A stretch of 64,000 bases of DNA from Limnomonas spitsbergensis (Eukaryota; Chlorophyta; Chlorophyceae; Chlamydomonadales): contig JAYJMM010000101.1 of the NCBI GenBank assembly GCA_037349105.1, positions 3,162,001-3,226,000 of the forward strand. The letters are read 5' to 3'. Within the stretch, counting starts at the first letter, position 1, and every line of letters begins with the position of its first letter. A model generated the notes under the pieces. It saw only the letters and a list, made by a program, of their open reading frames with translations. It ran no database searches and had not been told where the DNA came from. Position numbers and translations under genes: made by a program. This document shows, one piece after another, positions 1 through 15,000 of the stretch.

Positions 1-3000
1 CCCACCGGCAGGCCCTGAACCCTTTTGATTACCCATCAGCAGGCCCTGAACCCTTTTGATTACCCACCGGCAGGCCCTGAACCCTTTTGATTACCCACCG
101 GCATGACCTGAACTCTTTTGATTACTCACCAGCAGGCCCTGAACCCTTTTGATTACCCACCGGCAGGCCCTGAACCCTTTTGATTACCCACCGGCAGGCC
201 CTGAACCCTTTTGATTACCCACCAGCAGGCCATGAACCCTTTTGATTACCCACCGGCAGGCCCTGAACCCTTTTGATTACTCACCAGCAGGCCCTGAACC
301 CTTTTGATTACCCACCGGCAGGCCCTGAACCCTTTTGATTACCCACCAGCAGGCCCTGAACCCTTTTGATTACCCACCGGCAGGCCCTGAACTCTTTTGA
401 TTACTCACCAGCAGGCCCTGAACCCTTTTGATTACCCACCGGCAGGCCCTGAACGCTTTTGATTACCCACCAACAGGCCCTGAACCCTTTTGATTACCCA
501 CCAGCAGGTCTTGAACCCTTTTGATTACCAACCGGCAGGCCCTGAACCCTTTTGATTACCCCCTGGCAGTCCCTGATCCTTTTGATTACCCACCAGCAGG
601 CCCTGAACCCTTTTGATTACCCACCGGCAGGCCCTGAACCCTTTTGATTACCCACCGTCAGGCCCTGAACCCTTTTGATTACCCATTGGCAGGGCCTGAA
701 CCCTGTTGATTACCCACTGTTAGGCCCTAAACGCTTTTGATTACCCACCGCCAGGCCCTGATCCCTTTTGATTACCCACCGGCAGGCCCTGAACCCTTTT
801 GATTACCCATCAGCAGGCCCTGAACCCTTTTGATTACCCACCGGCAGGCCCTGAACCCTTTTGATTACCCACCGGCATGACCTGAACTCTTTTGATTACT
901 CACCAGCAGGCCCTGAACCCTTTTGATTACCCACCGGCAGGCCCTGAACCCTTTTGATTACCCACCGGCAGGCCCTGAACCCTTTTGATTACCCACCAGC
1001 AGGCCCTGAACCCTTTTGATTACCCACCGGCAGGCCCTGAACCCTTTTGATTACCCACCAGCAGGCCCTGAACCCTTTTGATTACCCACCGGCAGGCCCT
1101 GAACCCTTTTGATTACCCACCAGCAGGCCCTGAACCCTTTTGATTACCCACCGGCAGGCCCTGAACCCTTTTGATTACCCACCGGCAGGCCCTGAACCCT
1201 TTTGATTACCCACCGGCAGGCCCTGAACCCTTTTGATTACCCCCTGGCAGGCCCTGAACCCTTTTGATTACCCACCAGCAGGTCCTGAACCCTTTTGATT
1301 ACCCACCGTCAGTCCCTGAACCCTTTTGATTACCCATTGGCAGGGCCTGAACCCTGTTGATTACCCACTGCCAGGCCCTAAACCCTTTTGATTACCCACC
1401 GCCAGGCCCTGATCCCTTTTGATTACCCACCGGCAGGCCCTGAACCCTTTTGATTACCCATCAGCAGGCCCTGAACCCTTTTGATTACCCACCGGCAGGC
1501 CCTGAACCCTTTTGATTACCCACCGGCAGGCCCTGAACTCTTTTGATTACTCACCAGCAGGCCCTGAACCCTTTTCATTACCCACCACCAGGCCCTGAAC
1601 CCTTTTGATTACCCACCAACAGGCCCTGAACCCTTTTGATTACCCCCTGGCAGGCCCTGAACCCTTTTGATTACCCACCAGCAGACCCTGAACCCTTTTG
1701 ATTACTCACCAGCAGGCCCTGAACCCTTTTAATTACCCCCTGGCAGGCCCTGAACCCTTTTGATTACCCACCGGCAGGCCCTTAACCCTTTTGATTACTC
1801 ACCAGCAGGCCCTGAACCCTTTTGAATACCCAACAGCAGGCCTTGAACCCTTTTGATTAGCAACCGGCAGGCCCTGACCCTTTTGATTACCCACTAACAG
1901 GCTCTGAACCCTTTTGATTACCCACCGTTAGAACCTGAACCCTTTTGATTACCCACCAGCAGGCCCTGAACCCTTTTGATTACCCACTGGCAGGCCCTGA
2001 ACCCTTTTGATTACCCACCAGCAGGTCCTGAACCCTTTTGATTACCAACCGGCAGGCCCTGAACCCTTTTGATTACCCCCTGGCAGTCCCTGAACCCTTT
2101 TGATTACCCACCAGCAGGCCCTGAACCCTTTTGATTACCCACCAGCAGGCCCTGAACCCTTTTGATTACCCACCAGCAGGCCCTGAACCCTTTTGATTAC
2201 CCACCAGCAGGCCCTGAACCCTTTTGATTACCCACCAGCAGGCCCTGAACCCTTTTGATTACCCACCAACAGGCCCTGAACCCTTTTGATTACCCACCAG
2301 CAGGCCCTGAACCCTTTTGATTACCCACCAGCAGGTCCTGAACCCTTTTGATTACCAACCGGCAGGCCCTGAACCATTTTGATTACCCCCTGGCAGACCC
2401 TGAACCCTTTTGATTACCCACCGTTAGAACCTGAACCCTTTTAATTACTCACCAGCAGGCCCTGAACCCTTTTGATTACCCACCGGCAGGCCCTGAACCC
2501 TTTTGATTACCCACCAGCAGGCCCTGAACCCTTTTGATTACCCACCGGCAGGCCCTGAACCCTTTTGATTACCCACCAGCAGGCCCTGAACCCTTTTGAT
2601 TACCCACCAGCAGGTCCTGAACCCTTTTGATTACCCACCGGCAGGCCCTGAACCCTTTTAATTACGCACCGGCAGGCCCTGAACCCTTTTGATTACCCAC
2701 CAGCAGGCCCTGAACCCTTTTGATTACCCACCAGCAGGTCCTGAACCCTTTTGATTACCAACCGGCAGGCCCTGAACCCTTTTGATTACCCCCTGGCAGT
2801 CCCTGAACCCTTTTGATTACCCACCAGCAGGCCCTGAACCCTTTTGATTACCCACCAGCAGGCCCTGAACCCTTTTGATTACCCACCAACAGGCCCTGAA
2901 CCCTTTTGATTACCCCCTGGCAGGCCCTGAACTCTTTTGATTACCCACCGGCAGGCCCTGAACCCTTTTGATTACACACCGGCAGGCCCTGATCCCTTTT

Positions 3001-6000
3001 GATTACCCACCAGCAGGCCCTGAACCTATTTGATTACCCACCGGCAGGCCCTGAACCCTTTTGATTACCCACCAGCAGGCCCTGAACCCTTTTCATTACA
3101 CACCGGCAGGCCCTGAACTTTTTGATTACTCACCAGCAGGCCCTGAACCCTTTTGATTACCCACCGGCAGGCCCTGAACCCTTTTGATTACCCACTAGCA
3201 GGCCCTGAATCCTTTTGATTACCCACCAGCAGGTCCTGAACCCTTTTGATTACCCACCGGCAGGCCCTGAACCCTTTTAATTACCCACCGGCAGGCCATG
3301 AACCCTTTTGATTACCCACCAGCAGGCCCTGAACCCTTTTGATTACCCACCGGCAGGCCCTGAACCCTTTTGATTACCCACCGGCAGGCCCTGATCCCTT
3401 TTGATTACCCACCAGCAGGCCCTGAACCTATTTGATTACCCACCGGCAGGCCCTGAACCCTTTTGATTACCCACCAGCAGGCCCTGAACCCTTTTGATTA
3501 CACACCGGCAGGCCCTGAACCCTTTTGATTACTCACCAGCAGGCCCTGAACCCTTTTGATTACCCACCGGCAGGCCCTGAATCCTTTTGATTACCCACCA
3601 GCAGGCCCTGAATCCTTTTGATTACCCACCAGCAGGCCCTGAACCCTTTTGATTACCCACCGGCAGGCCCTGAACCCTTTTGATTACCCACCGGCAGGCC
3701 CTGAACCCTTTTGATTACCCACCAGCAGGCCCTGAACCCTTTTGATTACCCACCGGCAGGCCCTGAACCCTTTTGATTACCCACCGGCAGGCCCTGAACC
3801 CTTTTGATTACCCACCAGCAGGCCCTGAACCCTTTTGATTACCCACCGGCAGGCCCTGAACTCTTTTGATTACTCACCAGCAGGCCCTGAACCCTTTTGA
3901 TTACCCACCAGCAGGCCCTGAACCCTTTTGATTACCCACCAGCAGGCCTTGAACCCTTTTGATTAGCAACCAGAAGGCCCTGACTCTTTTGATTACCCAC
4001 TAACAGGCTCTGAACCCTTTTGATTACCCACCGTTAGAACCTGAACCCTTTTGATTACCCACCGGCAGACCCTGAACCCTTTTGATTACCCACTGGCAGG
4101 CCCTGAACCCTTTTGATTACCCACCAGCAGGTCCTGAACCCTTTTAATTACCCACCGGCAGGCCCTGAACCCTTTTGATTACCCACTGGTAGGCCCTGAA
4201 CCCTTTTAATTACCCACCAGCAGGCCATGAACCCTGTTGATTACCCACCGGCAGGCCCTGAACTCTTTTGATTACTCACCAGCAGGCCCTGAACCCTTTT
4301 GATTACCCACCGGCAGGCCCTGAACCCTTTTGATTACCCACCAGCAGGCCCTGAACCCTTTTGATTACCCACCGGCAGGCCCTGAACTCTTTTGATTACT
4401 CACCAACAGGCCCTGAACCCTTTTGATTACCCACCGGCAGGCCCTGAACCCTTTTGATTACCCCCTGGCAGGCCCTGAACCCTTTTGATTACCCACCAGC
4501 AGGTCCTGAACCCTTTTGATTACCCACCGTCAGGCCCTGAACCCTTTTGATTACCCATTGGCAGGGCCTGAACCCTGTTGATTACCCACTGCCAGGCCCT
4601 AAACCCTTTTGATTACCCACCGCCAGGCCCTGATCCCTTTTGACTACCCACCGGCAGGCCCTGAACCCTTTTGATTACCCATCAGCAGGCCCTGAACCCT
4701 TTTGATAACCCACCGGCAGGCCCTGAACCCTTTTGATTACCCACCGGCAGGCCCTGAACTCTTTTGATTACTCACCAGCAGGCCCTGAACCCTTTTCATT
4801 ACCCACCACCAGGCCCTGAACCCTTTTGATTACCCACCAACAGGCCCTGAACCCTTTTGATTACCCCCTGGCAGGCCCTGGACCCTTTTGATTACCCACC
4901 AGCAGACCCTGAACCCTTTTGATTACCCACTGGCAGGCCCTGAACCCTTTTAATTACCCACCGGCAGGCCCTGAACCCTTTTGATTACCCACCGGCAGGC
5001 CCTTAACCCTTTTGATTACTCACCAGCAGGCCCTGAACCCTTATGAATACCCAACAGCAGGCCTTGAACCCTTTTGATTAGCAACCGGAAGGCCCTGACC
5101 CTTTTGATTACCCACTAACAGGCTCTGAACCCTTTTGATTACCCACCGTTAGAACCTGAACCCTTTTGATTACCCACCGGCAGGCCCTGAACCCTTTTGA
5201 TTACCCACTGGCAGGCCCTGAACCCTTTTGATTACCCACCAGCAGGTCCTGAACCCTTTTGATTACCAACCGGCAGGCCCTGAACCCTTTTGATTACCCC
5301 CTGGCAGTCCCTGAACCCTTTTGATTACCCACCAGCAGGCCCTGAACCCTTTTGATTACCCACCAGCAGGCCCTGAACCCTTTTGATTACCCACCAACAG
5401 GCCCTGAACCCTTTTGATTACCCACCAGCAGGCCCTGAACCCTTTTGATTACCCACCAGCAGGCCCTGAACCCTTTTGATTACCCACCAACAGGCCCTGA
5501 ACCCTTTTGATTACCCACCAACAGGCCCTGAACCCTTTTGATTACCCACCAGCAGGCCCTGAACCCTTTTGATTTCCCACCAGCAGGTCCTGAACCCTTT
5601 TGATTACCCACCGTCAGGCCCTGAACCCTTTTGATTACCCATTGGCAGGGCCTGAACCCTGTTGATTACCCACTGCCAGGCCCTAAACCCTTTTGATTAC
5701 CCACCGCCAGGCCCTGATCCCTTTTGACTACCCACCGGCAGGCCCTGAACCCTTTTGATTACCCATCAGCAGGCCCTGAACCCTTTTGATTACCCACCGG
5801 CAGGCCCTGAACCCTTTTGATTACCCACCGGCAGGCCCTGAACCCTTTTGATTACTCACCAGCAGGCCCTGAACCCTTTTCATTACCCACCACCAGGCCC
5901 TGAACCCTTTTGATTACCCACCAACAGGCCCTGAACCCTTTTGATTACCCCCTGGCAGGCCCTGAACCCTTTTGATTACCCACCAGCAGACCCTGAACCC

Positions 6001-9000
6001 TTTTGATTACCCACTGGCAGGCCCTGAACCCTTGTAATTACCCACCGGCAGGCCCTGAACCCTTTTGATTACCCACCGGCAGGCCCTTAACCCTTTTGAT
6101 TACTCACCAGCAGGCCCTGAACCCTTTTGAATACCCAACAGCAGGCCTTGAACCCTTTTGATTAGCAACCGGAAGGCCCTGACCCTTTTGATTACCCACT
6201 AACAGGCTCTGAACCCTTTTGATTACCCACCGTTCGAACCTGAACCCTTTTGATTACCCACCGGCAGGCCCTGAACCCTTTTGATTACCCACTGGCAGGC
6301 CCTGAACCCTTTTGATTACCCACCAGCAGGTCCTGAACCCTTTTGATTACCAACCGGCAGGCCCTGAACCCTTTTGATTACCCCCTGGCAGTCCCTGAAC
6401 CCTTTTGATTACCCATCAGCAGGCCCTGAACCCTTTTGATTACCCACCAGCAGGCCCTGAACCCTTTTGATTACCCACCAACAGGCCCTGAACCCTTTTG
6501 ATTACCCACCAGCAGGCCCTGAACCCTTTTGATTACCCACCAGCAGGCCCTGAACCCTTTTGATTACCCACCAGCAGGCCCTGAACCCTTTTGATTACCC
6601 ACCAGCAGGCCCTGAACCCTTTTGATTACCCACCAGCAGGCCCTGAACCCTTTTGATTACCCACCAGCAGGTCCTGAACCCTTTTGATTACCAACCGGCA
6701 GGCCCTGAACCCTTTTGATTACCCCCTGGCAGACCCTGAACCCTTTTGATTACCCATTGGTAGGCCCTGAACCCTTTTAATTACTCACCAGCAGGCCCTG
6801 AACCCTTTTGATTACCCACCGGCAGGCCCTGAACCCTTTTGATTACCCACCAGCAGGCCCTGAACCCTTTTGATTACCCACCGGCAGGCCCTGAACCCTT
6901 TTGATTACCCACCAGCAGGCCCTGAACCCTTTTGATTACCCACCAGCAGGTCCTGAACCCTTTTGATTACCCACCGGCAGGCCCTGAACCCTTTTGATTA
7001 CCCACCAGCAGGCCATGAACCCTTTTGATTACCAACCGGCAGGCCCTGAACCCTTTTGATTACCCCCTGGCAGTCCCTGAACCCTTTTGATTACCCACCA
7101 GCAGGCCCTGAACCCTTTTGATTACCCACCAACAGGCCCTGAACCCTTTTGACTACCCACCAACAGGCCCTGAACCCTTTTGATTACCCCCTGGCAGGCC
7201 CTGTACCCTTTTGATTACCCTACGCCAGGCCCTGAACCCTTTTGATTACCCACCGGCAGGCCCTGATCCCTTTTGATTACCCACCAGCAGGCCCTGAACC
7301 TATTTGATTACCCACCGGCAGGCCCTGAACCCTTTTGATTACCCACCAGCAGGCCCTGAACCCTTTTCATTACCCACTGGCAGGCCCTGAACTTTTTGAT
7401 TACTCACCAGCAGGCCCTGAACCCTTTTGATTACCCACCGGCAGGCCCTGAACCCTTTTGATTACCCACCAGCAGGCCCTGAATCCTTTTGATTACCCAC
7501 CAGTAGGTCCTGAACCCTTTTGATTACCCACCGGCAGGCCCTGAACCCTTTTAATTACCCACCGGCAGGCCCTGAACCCTTTTGATTACCAACTGGTAGG
7601 CCCTGAACCCTTTTGATTACCCACTGGCAGGCCCTGAAACCTTTTGATTACCCACCGCCAGGCCCTGAACCCTTTTGATTACCCACCAGCAGGCCCTGAA
7701 CCTATTTGATTACCCACCGGCAGGCCCTGAACCCTTTTGATTACCCACCAGCAGGCCCTGAACCCTTTTGATTACACACCGGCAGGCCCTGAACTCTTGT
7801 GATTACTCACCAGCAGGCCCTGAACCCTTTTGATTACCCACCGGCAGGCCCTGAACCCTTTTGATTACCCACCAGCAGGCCCTGAATCCTTTTGATTCCC
7901 CACCAGCAGGCCCTGAACCCTTTTGATTTCCCACCGGCAGGCCCTGAACCCTTTTAATTACCCACCGGCAGGCCCTGAACCCTTTTGATTACCCACCAGC
8001 AGGCCCTGAACCCTTTTGATTACCCACCGGCAGGCCCTGAACCCTTTTGATTACCCACCGGCAGGCCCTGAACCCTTTTGATTACCCACCGGCAGGCCCT
8101 GAACCCTTTTGATTATCCACCGGCAGGCTCTGATCCCTTTTGATTACTCACCAGCAGGCCCTGAACCCTTTTGATTACCCACCAGCAGGCCCTGAACCCT
8201 TTTGATTACCCACCGGCAGGCCCTGAACCCTTTTGATTACCCACCAGCAGGCCTTGAACCCTTTTGATTAGCAACCGGAAGGCCCTGACTCTTTTGATTA
8301 CCCACTAACAGGCTCTGAACCCTTTTGATTACCCACCGTTAGAACCTGAACCCTTTTGATTACCCACCGGCAGACCCTGAACCCTTTTGATTACCCCCTG
8401 GCAGGCCCTGAACCCTTTTGATTACCCACCAGCAGGTCCTGAACCCTTTTGATTACCAACCGGCAGGCCCTGAACCCTTTTGATTACCCCCTGGCAGTCC
8501 CTGAACCCTTTTGATTACCCACCAGCAGGCCCTGAACCCTTTTGATTACCCACCAGCAGGCCCTGAACCCTTTTGATTACCCACCAACAGGCCCTGAACC
8601 CTTTTGATTACCCCCTGGCAGGCCCTGAACCCTTTTGATTACCCTACGCCAGGCCCTGAACCCTTTTGATTATCCACCGGCAGGCTCTGATCCCTTTTGA
8701 TTACCCACCAGCAGGCCCTGAACCTATTTGATTACCCACCGGCAGGCCCTGAACCCTTTTGATTACCCACCAGCAGGCCCTGAACCCTTTTCATTACACA
8801 CCGGCAGGCCCTGAACTCTTTTGATTACTCACCAGCAGGCCCTGAACCCTTTTCATTACCCACCGGCAGGCCCTGAACCCTTTTGATTACCCACCGCCAG
8901 GCCCTGAATCCTTTTGATTACCCACCAGCAGGTCCTGAACCCTTTTGATTACCCACCGGCAGGCCCTGAACCCTTTTAATTACCCACCGGCAGGCCCTGA

Positions 9001-12000
9001 ACCCTTTTGATTACCCACCAGCAGGCCCTGAACCCTTTTGATTACCCACCGGCAGGCCCTGAACCCTTTTGATTACCCACCGGCAGGCCCTGATCCCTTT
9101 TGATTAGCCACCAGCAGGCCCTGAACCTATTTGATTACCCACCGGCAGGCCCTGAACCCTTTTGATTACCCACCGGCAGGCCCTGAACTCTTATGATTAT
9201 TCACCAGCAGGCCCTGAATCCTTTTGATTACCCACTGCCAGGCCCTAAACCCTTTTGATTACCCACCGCCAGGCCCTGATCCCTTTTGATTACCCACCGG
9301 CAGGCCCTGAACCCTTTTGATTACCTATCAGCAGGCCCTGAACCCTTTTGATTACCCACTGGCAGGCCCTGAACCCTTTTGATTACCCACCGGCAGGCCC
9401 TGAACCCTTTTGATTACTCACCAGCAGGCCCTGAACCCTTTTGATTACCCACCAGCAGACCCTGAACCCTTTTGATTACCCACTGGCAGGCCCTGAACCC
9501 TTTTAATTACCCACCGGCAGGCCCTGAACGCTTTTGATTACCCACCGGCAGGCCCTTAACCCTTTTGATTACTCACCAGCAGGCCCTGAACCCTTTTGAT
9601 TACCCAACAGCAGGCCTTGAACCCTTTTGATTACCCACTAACAGGCTCTGAACCCTTTTGATTACCCACCAACAGGCCCTGAACCCTTTTGATTACCCAC
9701 CAGCAGGCCCTGGACCCTTTTGATTACCCACCAGCAGGCCTTGAACCCTTTTGATTAGCCACCGGAAGGCCCTGAACCTTTTTGATTACCCACTGACAGG
9801 CTCTAAACCCTTTTGATTAGCCACATGCAGGCCCTGAACCCTTTTGATTAGCCACCGGCAGGCCCTGAACCCTTTTGATTACCCACCGGCAGGCCCTGAA
9901 CCCTTTTGATTAGCCACCGGCAGGCCCTGAACCCTTTTGATTACACACCAGCAGGCCCTGAACCCTTTTGATTACCCACCGGCAGGCCCTGAACCCTTTT
10001 GATTAGACACCGGAAGGCCCTGAACCCTTTTGATTAGCCACCGGCAGACCCTGAACCCTTTTGATTACCCACCGGCAGGCCCTGAACCCTTTTCATTACC
10101 CACCGCCAGGCCACGAACCCTTTTGATTACCCACCGGCAGGCCCTGAACCCTTTTGATTAGCCACCAGCAGGCCCTGAACCCTTTTGATTAGCCACCGGC
10201 AGGCCCTGAACCCTTTTGATTAGACACCGGAAGGCCCTGAACCCTTTTGATTAGCCACCGGCAGGCCCTGAACCCTTTTGATTACCCACCGGCAGGCCCT
10301 GAACCCTTTTGATTACCCACCGGCAGACCCTGAACCCTTTTGATTAGCCACCAGAAGGCCCTGAACCCTTTTGATTAGCCACCAGCAGGCCCTGAACCCT
10401 TTTGATTACCCACCGGCAGGCCCTGAACCCTTTTGATTAGCCACCAGCAGGCCCTGAACCCTTTTGATTAGACACTGGAAGGCCCTGAACCTTTTTGATT
10501 AGACACCGGAAGGCCCTGAACCCTTTTGATTACCCACTGCCAGGCCCTGAACCCTTTTGATTACCCACCGTCAGGCCCTGAACCCTTTTGATTAGCCACC
10601 AGAAGGCCCTGAACCCTTTTGATTACCCACCGGCAGGCCCTGAACCCTTTTGATTACCCACCAACAGGCCCTGAACCCTTTTGATTACCCACCAGCAGGT
10701 CCTGAACCCTTTTGATTACCAACCGGCAGGCCCTGAACCCTTTTGATTACCCCCTGGCAGTCCCTGATCCTTTTGATTACCCACCAGCAGGCCCTGAACC
10801 CTTTTGATTACCCACCGGCAGGCCCTGAACCCTTTTGATTACCCACCGTCAGGCCCTGAACCCTTTTGATTACCCATTGGCAGGGCCTGAACCCTGTTGA
10901 TTACCCACTGTTAGGCCCTAAACCCTTTTGATTACCCACCGCCAGGCCCTGATCCCTTTTGATTACCCACCGGCAGGCCCTGAACCCTTTTGATTACCCA
11001 TCAGCAGGCCCTGAACCCTTTTGATTACCCACCGGCAGGCCCTGAACCCTTTTGATTACCCACCGGCAGGACCTGAACTCTTTTGATTACTCACCAGCAG
11101 GCCCTGAACCCTTTTGATTACCCACCGGCAGGCCCTGAACCCTTTTGATTACCCCCTGGCAGTCCCTGACCCTTTTGATTACCCACCAGCAGGCCATGAA
11201 CCCTTTTGATTACCCACCGGCAGGCCCTGAACTCTTTTGATTACCCACCAGCAGGCCCTGAACCCTTTTGATTACCCACCGGCAGGCCCTGAACCCTTTT
11301 GATTACCCACCAGCAGGCCCTGAACCCTTTTGATTACCCACCGGCAGGCCCTGAACCCTTTTGATTACCCACCGGCAGGCCCTAAACCCTTTTGATTACC
11401 CACCGCCAGGCCCTGAACCCTTTTGATTACCCACCGGCAGGACCTGAACTCTTTTGATTACTCACCAGCAGGCCCTGAACCCTTTTGATTACCCACCGGC
11501 AGGCCCTGAACCCTTTTGATTACCCCCTGGCAGTCCCTGACCCTTTTGATTACCCACCAGCAGGCCATGAACCCTTTTGATTACCCACCGGCAGGCCCTG
11601 AACTCTTTTGATTACTCACCAGCAGGCCCTGAACCCTTTTGATTACTCACCGGCAGGCCCTGAACCCTTTTGATTACCCACCAGCAGGCCCTGAACCCTT
11701 TTGATTACCCACCGGCAGGCCCTGAACTCTTTTGATTACTCACCAGCAGGCCCTGAACCCTTTTGATTACCCCCTGGCAGGCCCTGAACCCTTTTGATTA
11801 CCCACCAACAGGCCCTGAACCCTTTTAATTACCCACCAGCAGGCCTTGAACCCTTTTGATTACCCACCGGCAGGCCCTGAACCCTTTTGATTACCCCCTG
11901 GCAGTCCCTGATCCTTTTGATTACCCACCAGCAGGCCCTGAACCCTTTTGATTACCCACCGGCAGGCCCTGAACCCTTTTGATTACCCACCGTCAGGCCC

Positions 12001-15000
12001 TGAACCCTTTTGATTACCCATTGGCAGGGCCTGAACCCTGTTGATTACCCACTGTTAGGCCCTAAACCCTTTTGATTACCCACCGCCAGGCCCTGATCCC
12101 TTTTGATTACCCACCGGCAGGCCCTGAACCCTTTTGATTACCCATCAGCAGGCCCTGAACCCTTTTGATTACCCACCGGCAGGCCCTGAACCCTTTTGAT
12201 TACCCACCGGCAGGACCTGAACTCTTTTGATTACTCACCAGCAGGCCCTGAACCCTTTTGATTACCCACCGGCAGGCCCTGAACCCTTTTGATTACCCAC
12301 CGGCAGGCCCTGACCCTTTTGATTACCCACCAGCAGGCCATGAACCCTTTTGATTACCCACCGGCAGGCCCTGAACTCTTTTGATTACTCACCAGCAGGC
12401 CCTGAACCCTTTTGATTACCCACCGGCAGGCCCTGAACCCTTTTGATTACCCACCAGCAGGCCCTGAACCCTTTTGATTACCCACCGGCAGGCCCTGAAC
12501 TCTTTTGATTACTCACCAGCAGGCCCTGAACCCTTTTGATTACCCACCGGCAGGCCCTGAACCCTTTTGATTACCCACCAACAGGCCCTGAACCCTTTTA
12601 ATTACCCACCAGCAGGTCCTGAACCCTTTTGATTACCCACCAACAGGCCCTGAACCCTTTTGATTACCCCCTGGCAGTCCCTGATCCTTTTGATTACCCA
12701 CCAGCAGGCCCTGAACCCTTTTGATTACCCACCGGCAGGCCCTGAACCCTTTTGATTACCCACCGTCAGGCCCTGAACCCTTTTGATTACCCATTGGCAG
12801 GGCCTGAACCCTGTTGATTACCCACTGTTAGGCCCTAAACCCTTTTGATTACCCACCGCCAGGCCCTGATCCCTTTTGATTACCCACCGGCAGGCCCTGA
12901 ACCCTTTTGATAACCCATCAGCAGGCCCTGAACCCTTTTGATTACCCACCGGCAGGCCCTGAACCCTTTTGATTACCCACCGGCAGGACCTGAACTCTTT
13001 TGATTACTCACCAGCAGGCCCTGAACCCTTTTGATTACCCACCGGCAGGCCCTGAACCCTTTTGATTACCCACCGGCAGGCCCTGAACCCTTTTGATTAC
13101 CCACCAGCAGGCCCTGAACCCTTTTGATTACCCACCGGCAGGCCCTGAACTCTTTTGATTACTCACCAGCAGGCCCTGAACCCTTTTGATTACCCACCGG
13201 CAGGCCCTGAACCCTTTTGATTACCCACCAACAGGCCCTGAACCCTTTTAATTACCCACCAGCAGGTCCTGAACCCTTTTGATTACCCACCAACAGGCCC
13301 TGAACCCTTTTGATTACCCCCTGGCAGTCCCTGATCCTTTTGATTACCCACCAGCAGGCCCTGAACCCTTTTGATTACCCACCGGCAGGCCCTGAACCCT
13401 TTTGATTACCCACCGTCAGGCCCTGAACCCTTTTGATTACCCATTGGCAGGGCCTGAACCCTGTTGATTACCCACTGTTAGGCCCTAAACCCTTTTGATT
13501 ACCCACCGCCAGGCCCTGATCCCTTTTGATTACCCACCGGCAGGCCCTGAACCCTTTTGATTACCCATCAGCAGGCCCTGAACCCTTTTGATTACCCACC
13601 GGCAGGCCCTGAACCCTTTTGATTACCCACCGGCAGGACCTGAACTCTTTTGATTACTCACCAGCAGGCCCTGAACCCTTTTGATTACCCACCGGCAGGC
13701 CCTGAACCCTTTTGATTACCCACCGGCAGGCCCTGAACCCTTTTGATTATCCACCAGCAGGCCATGAACCCTTTTGATTACCCACCGGCAGGCCCTGAAC
13801 TCTTTTGATTACTCACCAGCAGGCCCTGAACCCTTTTGATTACCCACCGGCAGGCCCTGAACCCTTTTGATTACCCACCAGCAGGCCCTGAACCCTTTTG
13901 ATTACCAACCGGCAGGCCCTGAACTCTCTTGATTACTCACCAGCAGGCCCTGAACCCTTTTGATTACCCACCGGCAGGCCCTGAACCCTTTTGATTACCC
14001 CCTGGCAGGCCCTGAACCCTTTTGATTACCCACCAGCAGGTCCTGAACCCTTTTGATTACCCACCGTCAGGCCCTGAACCCTTTTGATTACCCATTGGCA
14101 GGGCCTGAACCCTGTTGATTACCCACTGCCAGGCCCTAAACCCTTTTGATTACCCACCGCCAGGCCCTGATCCCTTTTGATTACCCACTGGCAGGCCCTG
14201 AACCCTTTTGATTACCCATCAGCAGGCCCTAAACCCTTTTGATTACCCACCGGCAGGCCCTGAACCCTTTTGATTACCCACCGGCAGGCCCTGAACTCTT
14301 TTGATTACTCACCAGCAGGCCCTGAACCCTTTTCATTACCCACCACCAGGCCCTGAACCCTTTTGATTACCCACCAACAGGCCCTGAACCCTTTTGATTA
14401 CCCCTGGCAGGCCCTGAACCCTTTTGATTACCCACCAGCAGACCCTGAACCCTTTTGATTACCCACTGGCAGGCCCTGAACCCTTTTAATTACCCACCGG
14501 CAGGCCCTGAACCCTTTTGATTACCCACCGGCAGGCCCTTAACCCTTTTGATTAGCCACCAGCAGGCCCTGAACCCTTTTGAATACCCAACAGCAGGCCT
14601 TGAACCCTTTTGATTAGCAACCGGAAGGCCCTGACCCTTTTGATTACCCACTAACAGGCTCTGAACCCTTTTGATTACCCACCGTCAGGCCCTGAACCCT
14701 TTTGATTACCCACCGGCAGGCCCTGAACCCTTTTGATTACCCACTGGCAGGCCCTGAACCCTTTTGATTACCCACCAGCAGGTCCTGAACCCTTTTGATT
14801 ACCAACCGGCAGGCCCTGAACCCTTTTGATTACCCCCTGGCAGTCCCTGATCCTTTTGATTACCCACCAGCAGGCCCTGAACCCTTTTGATTACCCACCA
14901 GCAGGCCCTGAACCCTTTTGATTACCAACCAACAGGCCCTGAACCCTTTTGATTACCCACCAGCAGGCCCTGAACCCTTTTGATTACCCACCAGCAGGCC

